A DNA stretch of 64,000 nt from Methylobacterium sp. DB0501. Its GTDB lineage: Bacteria; Pseudomonadota; Alphaproteobacteria; Rhizobiales; Beijerinckiaceae. The stretch lies in assembly GCF_011043735.1 (NCBI RefSeq), contig NZ_JAAKGV010000019.1, forward strand, positions 1-64,000, given 5' to 3'. The notes under the pieces are model-generated. The model ran no database searches, was not told where the DNA came from, and worked only from the letters and a program-made list of their open reading frames with translations. Shown piece after piece: positions 35,098-43,848 of the stretch. A program made the position numbers and the translations under genes. Position 1 is the stretch's first letter. Every line of letters begins with the position of its first letter.

Positions 35098-35343
35098 ATG
35101 TCGAACCCGTTCTTTGCCGCGTTCCTGCTTGCCCTGGAGGCTCAGAAGGTCATCGAGCTTCGCTTGGTGCGCATCGCCTGGGGCGGGGCCGAGGCGCAGG
35201 CCGAGATGGTGTCCATGGTTGGCGAGAAGGTCGTCGCCGCGATGGAGGCCGCCAATACTCTGATGACCGGTGGATCCCACGATGACGTCATCACCCGCTA
35301 TCGGGATCTGGTTGCCGCCAACGTACGACGCCTGACGGCTTGA
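35098..35343 (+). CDS. Small hypothetical helical protein
   Basis: An 81-residue product starting MSNPFFAAFLLALEAQKVIE, predicted almost fully helical and amphipathic, ending YRDLVAANVRRLTA. A GGGAG site precedes the ATG at 35098; an ATG four codons upstream is less well placed. Its size and character recall short phasin-like or cytoplasmic helical proteins, but I cannot assign a family. It is monocistronic and converges on the 35538 kinase. Confidence 0.6.
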   Translation: MSNPFFAAFLLALEAQKVIELRLVRIAWGGAEAQAEMVSMVGEKVVAAMEAANTLMTGGSHDDVITRYRDLVAANVRRLTA

Positions 35344-35537
35344 GCCTGGTGACGCGCATGGTCTTCCGCGGCACGAGCTTGCCCGTGACCGTGGTGCTGC
35401 CGCTTCCCTTTTGAGTTGTACCAGCTCTGGACGCAGGCTCTAGAGCGCGAGCCGGCGGCATGGTGCAAGCCGCCGACACGAAACGGCGTAGCGTCCGTAC
35501 GGCGACTTCGTAACCCTCGTCATCCCGACGCACGGCC

Positions 35538-38000
35538 TCAGGCCGGAGTCCGTTTCCGCTGACGGGCCAGCACGCCGCGCAGCGCCCGCGCGACCTGTTC
35601 GGCCGAGTAGGGCTTGCGCACGAGCTCGAAGCCGTGCGCGTCATCACGCGCCAGCACGTCGCTGTACCCGGTGGTCAGGATCACCGGCAGGTCCGGATGG
35701 CTGGCCCGCAGCCGCCGCGCGAGCTCGACGCCACCGATGCCCGGCATCACCACGTCCGAGAACACGGCGTCGAACCGCGAAGGCATCCTTCCCATCTCGT
35801 CGAGTGCGGCTTCCGCGTTGTGCGCCCACACCGTCGTGTGCCCGAGATCCTCCAGGAGCTGCGTGCAGAAGCGCCCGACGTCGAGGTTGTCCTCCACCAC
35901 CAGCACGGACAGGGCCCGTCCCCCGTCCTGCTCGCCGGCTTCGTCGTCGCCGTCCTCCTCGCTTTCCGGGGGTGGGCCGACATGGGGCAGGTAGAGCGTG
36001 AAGGTCGTGCCGCGGCCCACCTCGCTCGCCACGTCCACGTCGCCGCCCGACTGCTTGGCGAAACCGATCACCTGGCTCAGGCCCAATCCGGTTCCCTTCC
36101 CCACTTCCTTGGTGGTGAAGAACGGCTCGAAGATGCGGGCCAGCAATTCCGGCGCGATCCCGGCGCCCTCGTCCGAGACCCGTACGACGGCGAAGGGCCC
36201 GGGCGCACCGGCATGGCCGCGGATGGAGGGCAGTCCCTCGCCGCAGGTAAGCCCGAGCGTCAGCGTGCCCTCGCCGTCCATGGCGTCGCGGGCGTTCACG
36301 GCGAGGTTCACCAGCGCGGTCTCGAACTGGCTCGTATCGGCCCGAACGTGGCAGGGTTCGTCGGGCACCTCCGTCACGATGCGGATGCGCGCGCCGGTCA
36401 CCGCGTTCAGCATCTCCGCGGTGGCCCGCACGCGTTCGCCGAGCTCGAACACCTCCGGCTTGAGGGCCTGGCGACGAGCGAAGGCGAGGAGCTGGCTGGT
36501 CAGCTTGGCGGCGCGGTCGACCGTGTCGGCTACGGCTTCCAGGTAGCGGGCGCGGCGCTCCTCCGGCAGGGTCGGCCGGCGCAGGAACTCGACCGAGGAG
36601 CGGATGATGGTCAGCAGGTTGTTGAAATCATGCGCGACGCCGCCGGTGAGCTGGCCCACCGCCTCCATCTTCTGGGCGTGGCGCAACGCCTCCTCGGCCC
36701 GCGCGAGCTGCTCCTGGCCGCGTACCCGTTCGGTGGCGTCGACGGCGTACTGGAAGGCGCCGATCCGCCGTCCCTGCGCGTCCCGCAGCGTCGTGAACCG
36801 GATCTCGTAGCAGGACCGCGACCGACCGGGGCCGCCGAACTCCTCGACGGTCACGAATTCCTCGCCGGCGAGCGCCCGCCCCCAGACCGAGCGGACAAGT
36901 TCCCGCTGCTTGGGAACGCCGTCCAGGAGGCCGAGGAGGTCGTCGCCGACCTTGGGCCGGGCACCGTACGTGGCCTCGAACCCGTCGGCGAAGGCGCGGT
37001 TCAAGGCCAGCACGCGGTAATCGGGGTCGAGTGCCGCAACCAGGGCGTCGGTCGTCTCGAACACGTCGGCCCAGAGCTTGCGCTGCGCGAGCGCTTCCTC
37101 GACCCGGCGTTCGAGCGTTGCGTTCATTTCGCGCAGCCGCTCCTCCGCGGCCTTGCGGTCGTGGACGTCCTCGACCACGCCGTACCAGCGGACGATGTCG
37201 CTGCCCTCGTTCCGGCGCGGCCGCGCACGGGCGCGCATCCAGCGGTACTCCCCGGTGGTCGCGACGCGGATGCGGTAGTCGACGTCCACCGGTTCGCCCG
37301 AACTCAGCGAGGCCGCGAAGGCCGTCATGGTCCCCGGCAGGTCATCGGGGTGCAGCGCCTTGGCCCAGCCCGCCCCGTCCGGTTCGCCGGCGGCTTGCCC
37401 GGTGAGTTCGAGCCAGCGGTTCGAGTACGAGGTGATGTTGCCGTGCGGGTCGCAGGTCCAGGGCACCTGAGGGTTGAGCTCGACGGTGTGCCGGAAATGG
37501 TCCTCGCTCTCGCGCAAGGCGGCCTCGCCGAGCACGCGGTCCGTTGTCTCGGCAGTGACGCAGAACAGGCCGTTGACGGCGCCGGTATCGCCGAGGACCG
37601 GCGAGTAGCTGAAGGACCACCAACTCCGCTCGGGTTCTCCCTCCCGCGAGAGGTCGAGCATGACATCCGTCATCTTCCGGCTCTCGCCGTCCATCGTGGC
37701 GTCGACCAGCGGCCCGATCTCGCCCCAGATGCTCGCCCACACCTCGCGGAAGGGCCGGCCGAGCGCGGTGGGCAGGCGGTAGCCGAGGATCGGCCGATAG
37801 GCGTCGTTGTAGAAGCAGAGCAGGTCCGGCCCCCAGGCGAGGAACATCGCCGTGGGACAGGAGAGCATCAGCGAAAGGGTCGAGCGCAGGGCCGTCGGCC
37901 AGGCTTCCGGAGGCCCGAGCGACGTCGTCGACCAATCGCGGGCGCGGATCTCCGCGCCGGTCACGCCCCCGGGCGGCAGGAACGCGAACGCGTCAGCCAT
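35538..38000 (-). CDS. Triple-PAS hybrid histidine kinase
   Basis: The 820-residue cytoplasmic protein starts with a PAS_4-like domain (TSLGPPEAWPTALRSTL, LAWGPDLLCFYNDAY), then a PAS_3 domain (about 165-285), a coiled coil, a further PAS domain (about 310-425), HisKA with His457 (GGVAHDFNNLL), a HATPase domain (GTGLGLSQVIGFAKQSGG) and a receiver with Asp749 (FSDVVMPGIGGVE). All key residues are intact. From the HisKA onward it closely resembles the 20038-22449 kinase, so the two are paralogues with different sensors. No partner regulator is adjacent. Confidence 0.88.
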   Translation of the reverse strand: MADAFAFLPPGGVTGAEIRARDWSTTSLGPPEAWPTALRSTLSLMLSCPTAMFLAWGPDLLCFYNDAYRPILGYRLPTALGRPFREVWASIWGEIGPLVDATMDGESRKMTDVMLDLSREGEPERSWWSFSYSPVLGDTGAVNGLFCVTAETTDRVLGEAALRESEDHFRHTVELNPQVPWTCDPHGNITSYSNRWLELTGQAAGEPDGAGWAKALHPDDLPGTMTAFAASLSSGEPVDVDYRIRVATTGEYRWMRARARPRRNEGSDIVRWYGVVEDVHDRKAAEERLREMNATLERRVEEALAQRKLWADVFETTDALVAALDPDYRVLALNRAFADGFEATYGARPKVGDDLLGLLDGVPKQRELVRSVWGRALAGEEFVTVEEFGGPGRSRSCYEIRFTTLRDAQGRRIGAFQYAVDATERVRGQEQLARAEEALRHAQKMEAVGQLTGGVAHDFNNLLTIIRSSVEFLRRPTLPEERRARYLEAVADTVDRAAKLTSQLLAFARRQALKPEVFELGERVRATAEMLNAVTGARIRIVTEVPDEPCHVRADTSQFETALVNLAVNARDAMDGEGTLTLGLTCGEGLPSIRGHAGAPGPFAVVRVSDEGAGIAPELLARIFEPFFTTKEVGKGTGLGLSQVIGFAKQSGGDVDVASEVGRGTTFTLYLPHVGPPPESEEDGDDEAGEQDGGRALSVLVVEDNLDVGRFCTQLLEDLGHTTVWAHNAEAALDEMGRMPSRFDAVFSDVVMPGIGGVELARRLRASHPDLPVILTTGYSDVLARDDAHGFELVRKPYSAEQVARALRGVLARQRKRTPA

Positions 38001-38338
38001 TCCGTCCGCCAGCCTTCGCCGCGTCGCTCGTGGTCCTCAGACGGCCCCGGCCCGCCGGGGATGTCGCGCAACGGGAAGTCCTGCTTGGCATGGCGGTCGC
38101 GTCACCTGTCGGTTCTGCGTGGCAGGTCGGCCCTGGCCAGCCACGCTCGGTCGGTCCGGGCCCTAGATAGTGCGGGTTCGCGCGCACGCCCGCTCCCTCG
38201 GAGGCTGCGTCGTCGCGGTAGCCTGAACGTCGAACGGCCGGCGAGCACGATATCACCGGTCCGTCGGCACCAAAGCGTGTCCGTTGCCGTTGTTCAGATG
38301 CCCCAGGGCCGACCGTGAGCCCTGCGCCCCGGTGAGCC
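38001..38338. other. Divergent intergenic region
   Basis: This 338-base gap lies between the leftward triple-PAS kinase and the rightward YihY gene and must hold both promoters. I find no EcfG consensus, convincing hairpin or open frame with a plausible product in it. Confidence 0.4.
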
Positions 38339-39514
38339 ATGACGGATCAGCCTCCCTCGACGCCTCCTTCCGCTCGCCCAGAGCGGACCTCCCCGACCTT
38401 GTGGACCGCGTTCCTGGGCGTGGCCCTCGTCGGCTTGGTCGCCTTGCCGAAACGGCGCGGAGGCTCCTTGCCGGCAGCGTCGAGCCGTCCCGCGAAGGAG
38501 GACAGGAAGCTCGGCACCGAGGATGCGCCCGCCTCGCATGAGGGCGCCGCGGCCGAGCGCCTGGCGGAGGCCGAACCGGAGCGCGGGCGCAAGGCGGACA
38601 CGCCCTCCGAGATCCCCGCCAAGGGCTGGAAGGATATCGCGCTCCGCCTCTACCAGGAGTTTTCCAACGACCGCATCCTCCTGGTCGCGGCGGGCGTGAC
38701 CTTCTATGCCATCCTGGCCCTGTTCCCGGCCATCGCGGCGCTCGTCTCCATCTACGGCGCGGTGGCTGACCCAAGCACCATCAACCATCACCTGAACGAC
38801 CTGCGCGGCATCTTGCCGGACGGGGCCATCGACATCGTAGGCGGGCAGGTGAAGCGGCTGGTCGACAAGGGCGACAAGGCGCTGGGCCTCACCGCGGTGA
38901 TCAGCATCCTGATCTCGCTCTGGAGCGCGAACGGCGGGATGAAGGCGGTCTTCGACGCGCTCAACATCGCCTACGAGGAGAAGGAGAAGCGCTCCTTCGT
39001 GATGCTCAACCTGCAGTCGCTGGCATTCACCGTCGGGGCGCTGCTGTTCGTGGTGCTGGCGCTCACCGGCATCGTGGTCGTGCCGGCCGCGTTGCAGGTG
39101 CTCGGGCTCGACCAGAAGGCCTGGTACATCGCCCTGCTCCGGTTCCCTGCCCTGCTCGTCCTCGTCGTCGCCAGCCTGGCGGTGTTGTACCGCTTCGGCC
39201 CGAGCCGCCGGAAGCCCAGGTGGCGTTGGGTGACCTGGGGCAGCGCGGTGGCCGGCACCCTGTGGCTGGTCGCGTCGGGGCTGTTCTCCTGGTACGTGGC
39301 GAACTTCGGCAGCTACAACGAGACCTACGGCTCGCTGGGCGCGGCCATCGGCTTCATGACCTGGATCTGGCTGTCCACGACGGTGGTGCTGCTCGGGGCC
39401 GAGCTCAACGCCGAGATGGAGCACCAGACCGCCCGCGACACGACGGTCGGCGGCGACAAACCTCTCGGCGCGCGTCAGGCCCGGATGGCCGACACCGTCG
39501 CGGTATCCAACTGA
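38339..39514 (+). CDS. YihY/BrkB family inner-membrane protein
   Basis: The 391-residue protein has an N-terminal helix and charged linker (residues 1-90), then the YihY core of six helices (about 105-370) with VAAGVTFYAILALFPAIAAL, NGGMKAVFDALNIAY and SYNETYGSLGAAIGFMTWIW. YihY/BrkB proteins are widespread; earlier annotation as RNase BN is known to be wrong, and the transported substrate is not established. It starts at an ATG after the GGTGAGCC stretch and stands alone. Confidence 0.88.
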   Translation: MTDQPPSTPPSARPERTSPTLWTAFLGVALVGLVALPKRRGGSLPAASSRPAKEDRKLGTEDAPASHEGAAAERLAEAEPERGRKADTPSEIPAKGWKDIALRLYQEFSNDRILLVAAGVTFYAILALFPAIAALVSIYGAVADPSTINHHLNDLRGILPDGAIDIVGGQVKRLVDKGDKALGLTAVISILISLWSANGGMKAVFDALNIAYEEKEKRSFVMLNLQSLAFTVGALLFVVLALTGIVVVPAALQVLGLDQKAWYIALLRFPALLVLVVASLAVLYRFGPSRRKPRWRWVTWGSAVAGTLWLVASGLFSWYVANFGSYNETYGSLGAAIGFMTWIWLSTTVVLLGAELNAEMEHQTARDTTVGGDKPLGARQARMADTVAVSN

Positions 39515-39672
39515 CCGCCGGCGACAGGAACGCCCGCGTGCGACGCGGCGTGGTGGGCGCAGGTTGCGTAAGCCTCTTGGGTCGGCCTACGCCTCGCCTC
39601 AAATGACGGGCAAGCGGCTCCCATCTTCCTCGGGCGCCCGCCTTATCCTCGAACACTCCGCGTAACCCCGCC

Positions 39673-42600
39673 TTGCACGCCTCCTCTCCGCGCATACCCT
39701 GCGAGCCGACCTCGGCCTTCTGCCGGGCAGTCTTCGACAGCGCCATCGACTTCGCCATCATCACCACCGACCACGAAGGGCGCGTCACCGCCTGGAACCC
39801 GGGCGCCGAGCGCATCCTGGGCTGGTCGGCCGGGGAGATGGTCGGGCAGCCGGCCGCGACCTTCTTCACCCCCGAGGACCGAGCCGCGGGTCGGCCGCGG
39901 ACGGAGATGCGGTGCGCCTCCGAGACGGGACGCGCGGCGGACGAGCGCTGGCACCTGCGCAAGGACGGCTCGCGGTTCTGGGCGAGCGGCGAGATGATGC
40001 CCCTGCGCTCGCCGGACGGCGCAGATCTGGGTTTCCTCAAGATCCTGCGCGACCGGACCGAGGCGACGGTCGCGGAGGGCGAGACACGCCGCGTCCGCGA
40101 CGAGCTTCAGGTCGTCACCGACGCGCTGCCGGTGCTCATCAGCCTCATCGACCAGGACCACGTCTACCGGTTCGTGAACCGGCACTACGAGGCCTGGTTC
40201 GGACGGCCCGCGAGCGAGATCCTGGACCGGCCGGTGCGCGAGGTCGTCGGCGAGGACGTCTACCTGGCCCGGCTGCCCTTCATGTCGCGCGCGCTCGCCG
40301 GCGAGGACGTCACATTCGACGCGCTGATGCCGTACCGGGACGGCATCCCCCGGCAATCGGAGATCCGGTACATCCCTCGCCGGACCGCGAGCGGTGTCGT
40401 CGACGGCATCTTTGTCATGGTCACGGACATCGCCGAGCGGCACCGCGCCAGGGCTGACCTGCAGGAGGCGAAGGACCGGCTCAGGCTGGCCCTGGAGGGG
40501 GCCGGGACCGGCATCTACGATTACGACCTCGTCACCGGCGCGCTCACCTGGGACGCGCGCACCCGCGCCCTGTTCGGCCTGTCGGCCGACGACCCCGTCT
40601 CCTACGAAGGGGCCTTCCTGCCTGGCGTTCACCCGGACGACCGGGAGCGGGCCGACCGCGCGGTCCAGGCCGCCATCGGCGCGCGCGAGGGCTTCGAGCT
40701 GGAATACCGCGTCGTCGGGCGGCACGACGGCGCCGAGCGCGTGCTGGCCGCGCGCGGCAACACCGTCTACCGGGACGGCCGGCCCATTCGCTTCGTCGGC
40801 ACGGTCCGCGACATCACCGAAGCCCGGGCCGCCGAGGCGCGGGCGCGCCGGCTCGCGGCCCTCGTCGAGCAATCGAGCGACTTCATCGGCCTCGCGGACC
40901 TCGACGGGAAGGTCGAGTTCGTGAACGAGGCGGGGCGCGGGCTCGTTGGCCTCGCGAGCCTGGAGGAAGCCCGCCGCTACGACGTGGCTGACTACTTCGA
41001 GCCCGGCGACAGGACCAGGGTGCTGGATGAGGCGCTCCCGGCCGCGCGCGACAGCGCCTTCTGGGAAGGCGACCTCGCATTCCGCAACTTCTCGACCGGC
41101 GCCGCGGTCCCCGTCCACTACACCATCTTCCCGGTCCGCGACGCGGAGGGTGCGGTCACAGGCTACGGTACTGTCACCCGCGACCTCACAGAACGCCGCA
41201 GGCTGGAATCCTTTCGGGACGCCTTGATCGCCATCGGCGACCGCCTCCAGGAATGCCGCGACACCGCCGAGATGGCGGCCGTCGGCGCCGAGATCATGGC
41301 CCGCACGCTAGGTCTCGACCGGGCCGGGTACGGCACGGTCGACGAGACGCTGGAGCACGTCGATATTGAGCGGGACTGGACGGCCCCGGGTGTGTCGAGC
41401 GTCGCCGGCCGACACCGCTTCGCCGATTTCGGCGAGGTCCGCGCCGGCCTGGTGGAAGGCCGTGAAGTCGTGATCCGGGACGTCACCGTCGATCCGCGCA
41501 CGGCAGGTAACCCCGGGGCGCTCCTCGCGGTCGGCGCGCGTGCGCTGATCAACGTGCCGGTGATGGAGCACGGGCGCGTCGTGGCGCTCTTCTTCCTGCA
41601 CGACCGGCAGCCGCGCGACTGGCGCACCGACAAGCTCGCCTTCGTGCGCGACGTCGCCGAGCGCACCCGGGCCGCCATCGAGCGCTTCCGCGCCGAGGCG
41701 AGCCGACGCGAGAGCGAGGAGCAGTTCCGGGTCTTCGCGCAGGCCATGCCGAACCACGTCTGGGCCGCCGATGCGAACGGTGACCTCTACTGGTTCAACG
41801 AGCAGGTCCACGCTTACGCCGGCACCGTGCCGGGCGAGCTCGACGGGAGGGCATGGGCGTCCATCGTACACCCGGATGACGTCGAGGCCGCAGGCCGGGC
41901 CTGGGCGGCGGCGCTCGCCGACGGCACCCTCTACGAGACTGAATTCCGCATCCGTCGCGCCGACGCGACCTATCGTTGGTTCCTCGTTCGGGCCGAGCCG
42001 ATCCGCGATCCGGGCGGCGCGGTGGTCCGGTGGATCGGCACGAACACCGACATCGAGGACCGCAAACGTGCCACGGCCCAGCTTGAGAGCCTTAACGCGA
42101 CCCTGGAGCAGCAGGTCGAGGAGCGCACGCGCGACCGCGACCGCATGTGGCGCCTCTCGACCGACGTGATGCTGGTGGCGCGCTTCGACGCCACCATCGT
42201 GGCAGTCAACCCGGCCTGGACCGCGCTGTTCGGCTGGAGCGGGGACGAGCTCGTCAGGCGCTCCTTCATGGACCTCGTCCACCCGGACGACGCGGCCTCG
42301 ACCGCCGCGGCCGCCGGCGACCTTTCGGCCGGCTCGGTCATTCCCCGCTTCGAGAACCGCTACCGGCACAAGGACGGCTCCTACCGGTGGCTGTCCTGGA
42401 CGGCGGTGCCGGACGCGGACTTCATCCACGCTGTCGGCCGGGACGTCACGGCCGAGAAGGAGGCCGCGCAGGCGCTCGCGCGGACCGAGGAGGCTCTGCG
42501 GCAATCACAGAAGATGGAAGCGGTCGGGCAGCTCACCGGCGGCCTGGCGCACGATTTCAACAACCTGCTCACCGGCATTTCCGGCAGCCTGGAGCTCCTC

Positions 42601-43644
42601 CAGACCCGGATGAGCCAGGGCAGGCTGACCGACCTCGACCGCTACATCAACGCAGCCCAGGGAGCCTCGAAGCGGGCCGCGGCGCTGACCCATCGCCTGC
42701 TCGCCTTCTCGCGGCGCCAGACCCTCGACCCGAAGCCCACCGACGTGAACGCCCTCATCCACGGCATGGAGGACCTGATCCGCCGAACCGTGGGACCGGC
42801 CATCCACATCGAGGTGGTCGGCGCGGCCGGTCTCTGGCCGGCGCTGGTCGATCCGCCGCAGCTTGAGAACGCGCTGCTGAACCTCTGCATCAACGCGCGC
42901 GACGCCATGCCGGAGGGCGGCCGGATCACCATCGAGACCGCCAACAAGTGGCTCGACGACCGCGCCGCGCGCGAGCGCGATCTACCGCAGGGGCAGTACC
43001 TGTCCTTGTGCGTGACCGACACCGGAACCGGCATGACGCCGGAGGTCATCGCGCGCGCCTTCGACCCGTTCTTCACCACGAAGCCGCTGGGCCAGGGCAC
43101 CGGGCTCGGCCTGTCCATGATCTACGGGTTCGCGCGCCAGTCCGGCGGGCAGGTGCGCATCTACTCGGAGGTCGGGCAGGGAACGACGATGTGCATCTAC
43201 CTGCCGCGCCATTACGGCGAGGCGGAGGGCGCCGACAGCATGCCGGACCTCGCCTCGGCCCCGCGCGCCGAGCAAGGCGAGACGGTGCTCATCGTCGACG
43301 ACGAGCCGAGCATCCGCATGCTGGTCACCGAGGTCCTGGAGGACCTGGGCTACACCGCCATCGAGGCGGCGGATGCGGCCGCCGGATTGAAGGTGCTTCA
43401 ATCGGACGTGCGCATCGACCTGCTCGTCACCGACGTCGGCCTGCCGGGCGGCATGAACGGGCGCCAGATGGCCGATGCTGGCCGCGTGAGCCGACCGGAC
43501 TTGAAGGTGCTGTTCATCACCGGCTACGCCGAGAACGCCGCGGTCGGGAACGGCCACTTGGAGCCGGGCATGCAGGTGCTGACCAAGCCCTTCGTGATGG
43601 AGGCGCTGGCCTCGCGCATCAAGGAGCTCATCGCGGCGCCCTGA
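39673..43644 (+). CDS. Large multi-PAS/GAF hybrid histidine kinase
   Basis: The roughly 1323-residue soluble protein has a chain of input domains: PAS domains at about 17-130, 145-260, 270-385 and 395-510, a GAF domain (515-680), PAS domains at about 690-805 and 835-940. HisKA with His960 (GGLAHDFNNLL), a HATPase domain and a receiver with Asp1254 (VTDVGLPGGMNG) follow. The only start before the homology is a TTG at 39673 with no clear ribosome site, so the N-terminus is uncertain. From the HisKA on it is nearly the same as the second module of the 15994-20013 kinase. The GAF domain resembles those in the broken kinase downstream. Confidence 0.87.
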   Translation: MHASSPRIPCEPTSAFCRAVFDSAIDFAIITTDHEGRVTAWNPGAERILGWSAGEMVGQPAATFFTPEDRAAGRPRTEMRCASETGRAADERWHLRKDGSRFWASGEMMPLRSPDGADLGFLKILRDRTEATVAEGETRRVRDELQVVTDALPVLISLIDQDHVYRFVNRHYEAWFGRPASEILDRPVREVVGEDVYLARLPFMSRALAGEDVTFDALMPYRDGIPRQSEIRYIPRRTASGVVDGIFVMVTDIAERHRARADLQEAKDRLRLALEGAGTGIYDYDLVTGALTWDARTRALFGLSADDPVSYEGAFLPGVHPDDRERADRAVQAAIGAREGFELEYRVVGRHDGAERVLAARGNTVYRDGRPIRFVGTVRDITEARAAEARARRLAALVEQSSDFIGLADLDGKVEFVNEAGRGLVGLASLEEARRYDVADYFEPGDRTRVLDEALPAARDSAFWEGDLAFRNFSTGAAVPVHYTIFPVRDAEGAVTGYGTVTRDLTERRRLESFRDALIAIGDRLQECRDTAEMAAVGAEIMARTLGLDRAGYGTVDETLEHVDIERDWTAPGVSSVAGRHRFADFGEVRAGLVEGREVVIRDVTVDPRTAGNPGALLAVGARALINVPVMEHGRVVALFFLHDRQPRDWRTDKLAFVRDVAERTRAAIERFRAEASRRESEEQFRVFAQAMPNHVWAADANGDLYWFNEQVHAYAGTVPGELDGRAWASIVHPDDVEAAGRAWAAALADGTLYETEFRIRRADATYRWFLVRAEPIRDPGGAVVRWIGTNTDIEDRKRATAQLESLNATLEQQVEERTRDRDRMWRLSTDVMLVARFDATIVAVNPAWTALFGWSGDELVRRSFMDLVHPDDAASTAAAAGDLSAGSVIPRFENRYRHKDGSYRWLSWTAVPDADFIHAVGRDVTAEKEAAQALARTEEALRQSQKMEAVGQLTGGLAHDFNNLLTGISGSLELLQTRMSQGRLTDLDRYINAAQGASKRAAALTHRLLAFSRRQTLDPKPTDVNALIHGMEDLIRRTVGPAIHIEVVGAAGLWPALVDPPQLENALLNLCINARDAMPEGGRITIETANKWLDDRAARERDLPQGQYLSLCVTDTGTGMTPEVIARAFDPFFTTKPLGQGTGLGLSMIYGFARQSGGQVRIYSEVGQGTTMCIYLPRHYGEAEGADSMPDLASAPRAEQGETVLIVDDEPSIRMLVTEVLEDLGYTAIEAADAAAGLKVLQSDVRIDLLVTDVGLPGGMNGRQMADAGRVSRPDLKVLFITGYAENAAVGNGHLEPGMQVLTKPFVMEALASRIKELIAAP

Positions 43645-43749
43645 CGACCCCGCGAGGGCGACGGCTTGGGGGATCCCCCGCCTTCTCGGCATCCGGCGCG
43701 GGCATCGGCTGCACCGCGCGCCGGTTTCGCGCTATTGGGACGGGTTCAA

Positions 43750-43780
43750 GCGTCGCCTGAGCGAAGCGAATAGGCGACGC
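43750..43780. repeat. Perfect nine-base hairpin upstream of the broken kinase
   Basis: GCGTCGCCT (43750-43758) and AGGCGACGC (43772-43780) pair perfectly around 13 bases. It lies 106 bases after the stop of the multi-PAS kinase and 69 bases before the next start. It could end the upstream transcript or serve as an operator; there is no T tract. Confidence 0.4.
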
Positions 43781-43848
43781 ATGGCCCGTATCCCCAGACG
43801 CCCCGCGCCCGTCGGTTCCGCGCGAGGCCAAGTAGCGCCGGTCCCCCG

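Noticed and set aside
39527..39552. Possible second EcfG promoter, GGAAC-N17-CGTG, before the multi-PAS kinase
   Set aside because: The last base of the -10 element differs from the consensus CGTT and the distance to the kinase start is over 120 bases.
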